Shown: piece by piece, positions 6,313-6,821 of the stretch
How positions within the stretch are numbered: the first letter of the stretch is position 1
How the letters are laid out: the number at the start of each line of letters is the position of its first letter
Source of the DNA: Bacteroidota bacterium
GTDB taxonomy: Bacteria; Bacteroidota; Ignavibacteria; Ignavibacteriales; Ignavibacteriaceae
Direction: 5' to 3'
Length of the DNA stretch: 6,821 nt
Assembly (NCBI GenBank): GCA_021796135.1
Contig: JAJYOQ010000223.1
Coordinates: 1-6,821, forward strand
Notes under the pieces: generated by a model
Seen by the model: only the letters and a program-made list of their open reading frames with translations
Databases searched by the model: none
Told to the model about the DNA's origin: nothing
Position numbers and translations under genes: made by a program

Positions 6313-6798
6313 TTATTCATCAATTCCGACTTCAAGATGAATAATTTCATAACCCTTTATACTTTCATAGGCAGCAAAAGTTACTCCTATTAAGACAAGT
6401 ATCATTCCCGCAAGAAAAATTATTGTAATAAGGTGGTTAATATTTGTTAAAACTTCAAAATACTGTACCCCGATAAAAAGTGAAGTTAAAACAAAAAAAG
6501 CAACTGCTACAGTATAGGAAAGAACCGCGTTGCGCACAAGTTTAACCCTAAAATCAAGGGCAGAGAGCTGTAAAGAGACGCTTTCAATACGAATATTTTC
6601 ATTGTAATCAAATTCTTTATCATTAGTCCCTTTAAATAGTTTTCTGCGTTCTTCGTTGAGAAGCCTAATTCGATTTACTATAAGAGAATACTTATTATTC
6701 ATTCCCAGCAGAAGAAGCCCGCAAGCGGATATCATAATTCCGGGGGCAAGCATCAATTGTATTGCTTGAACGATAGAAATATTTTCAATCATTTTCAT
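6313..6798 (-). CDS. DUF2721-type integral membrane protein of unknown function
   Basis: The pattern LMLAPGIMISACGLLLLGMNNKYSLIVNRIRLLNEER at the N-terminus is what I recall of DUF2721 proteins. Three membrane segments are visible at about residues 13-33, 90-111 and 121-144. A charged, helical cytoplasmic-type loop with many Arg, Lys and Glu (37-89) lies between the first two. No catalytic residues stand out and the function is unknown. The listed ATG (6796-6798) directly abuts GGG; the ATG at codon 3 (6790-6792) has that GGG 6 nt upstream, the same spacing used by other genes here, so the true protein may be 159 aa. It is followed after 9 nt by aat on the same strand, so the two are probably co-transcribed, though a functional link is not evident. 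Confidence 0.8.
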   Translation of the reverse strand: MKMIENISIVQAIQLMLAPGIMISACGLLLLGMNNKYSLIVNRIRLLNEERRKLFKGTNDKEFDYNENIRIESVSLQLSALDFRVKLVRNAVLSYTVAVAFFVLTSLFIGVQYFEVLTNINHLITIIFLAGMILVLIGVTFAAYESIKGYEIIHLEVGIDE

Positions 6799-6808
6799 CC
6801 CAAAAGGA

Positions 6809-6814
6809 ATTATA
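6809..6814 (-). promoter_or_regulatory. Possible -10 box for the DUF2721-aat operon
   Basis: A perfect TATAAT hexamer on the minus strand lies 10 nt before the DUF2721 ATG. Any -35 would fall just beyond the right edge, so it cannot be checked. Transcription would start near 6802, leaving almost no leader for the first ATG and about 10 nt for the ATG at codon 3. In AT-rich DNA this hexamer could be chance. Confidence 0.3.
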
Positions 6815-6821
6815 TAAGCTG

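Noticed and set aside
1..6821. tRNA, rRNA, CRISPR array, insertion sequence or phage genes
   Set aside because: No cloverleaf-like stretch, regularly spaced repeats, transposase motifs or terminal inverted repeats were seen; nearly all of the DNA is accounted for by the five genes.

Overview
The window is AT-rich bacterial chromosome, densely coding, with five protein genes I can support and no RNA gene, CRISPR array or insertion sequence. Taxonomic guess (inference from gene content and protein style, not a search): a member of the Bacteroidota/Chlorobi/Ignavibacteria group. The reasons are the receiver-fused PEP/pyruvate-binding protein at the left edge, the style of the small hexameric glutamate dehydrogenase, and low GC. 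Usable ribosome binding sites (AAAGG, GTGAG, GAGG) sit 5-6 nt from several starts.

Layout. The left 2.7 kb is one minus-strand gene that runs off the window: two receiver-like domains, a linker domain, and a PPDK_N-type ATP-grasp domain (902 codons visible, C-terminus missing). It begins with TTG. Upstream of it, after a 124-bp gap holding two copies of the palindrome AGAGTACTC, lies gdhA (minus strand), a complete 446-aa glutamate dehydrogenase whose coenzyme-pocket residues look NAD-type. A 337-bp divergent intergenic region follows. It holds a doubtful 80-codon ORF, a 12-bp direct repeat and a 16-bp inverted repeat.

On the other side, on the plus strand, is a complete M24 metallopeptidase (Xaa-Pro aminopeptidase-like) with all five metal ligands. 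It converges on aat (leucyl/phenylalanyl-tRNA-protein transferase, minus strand), and the two stop codons interlock in a 4-bp overlap. Nine bases upstream of aat is a DUF2721-type three-helix membrane protein gene, probably in one operon with aat, with a consensus-like -10 box at the right edge.

Functional picture. The genes are mostly housekeeping: nitrogen/carbon exchange at glutamate, peptide turnover, and N-end-rule tagging of proteins for degradation. The aat/M24 convergence may be chance, although both relate to protein turnover. The least described element is the receiver-ATP-grasp protein. It has the nucleotide-binding half of PEP synthase, but no phosphohistidine swivelling motif appears in the visible part, so it should not be called a PEP synthase.
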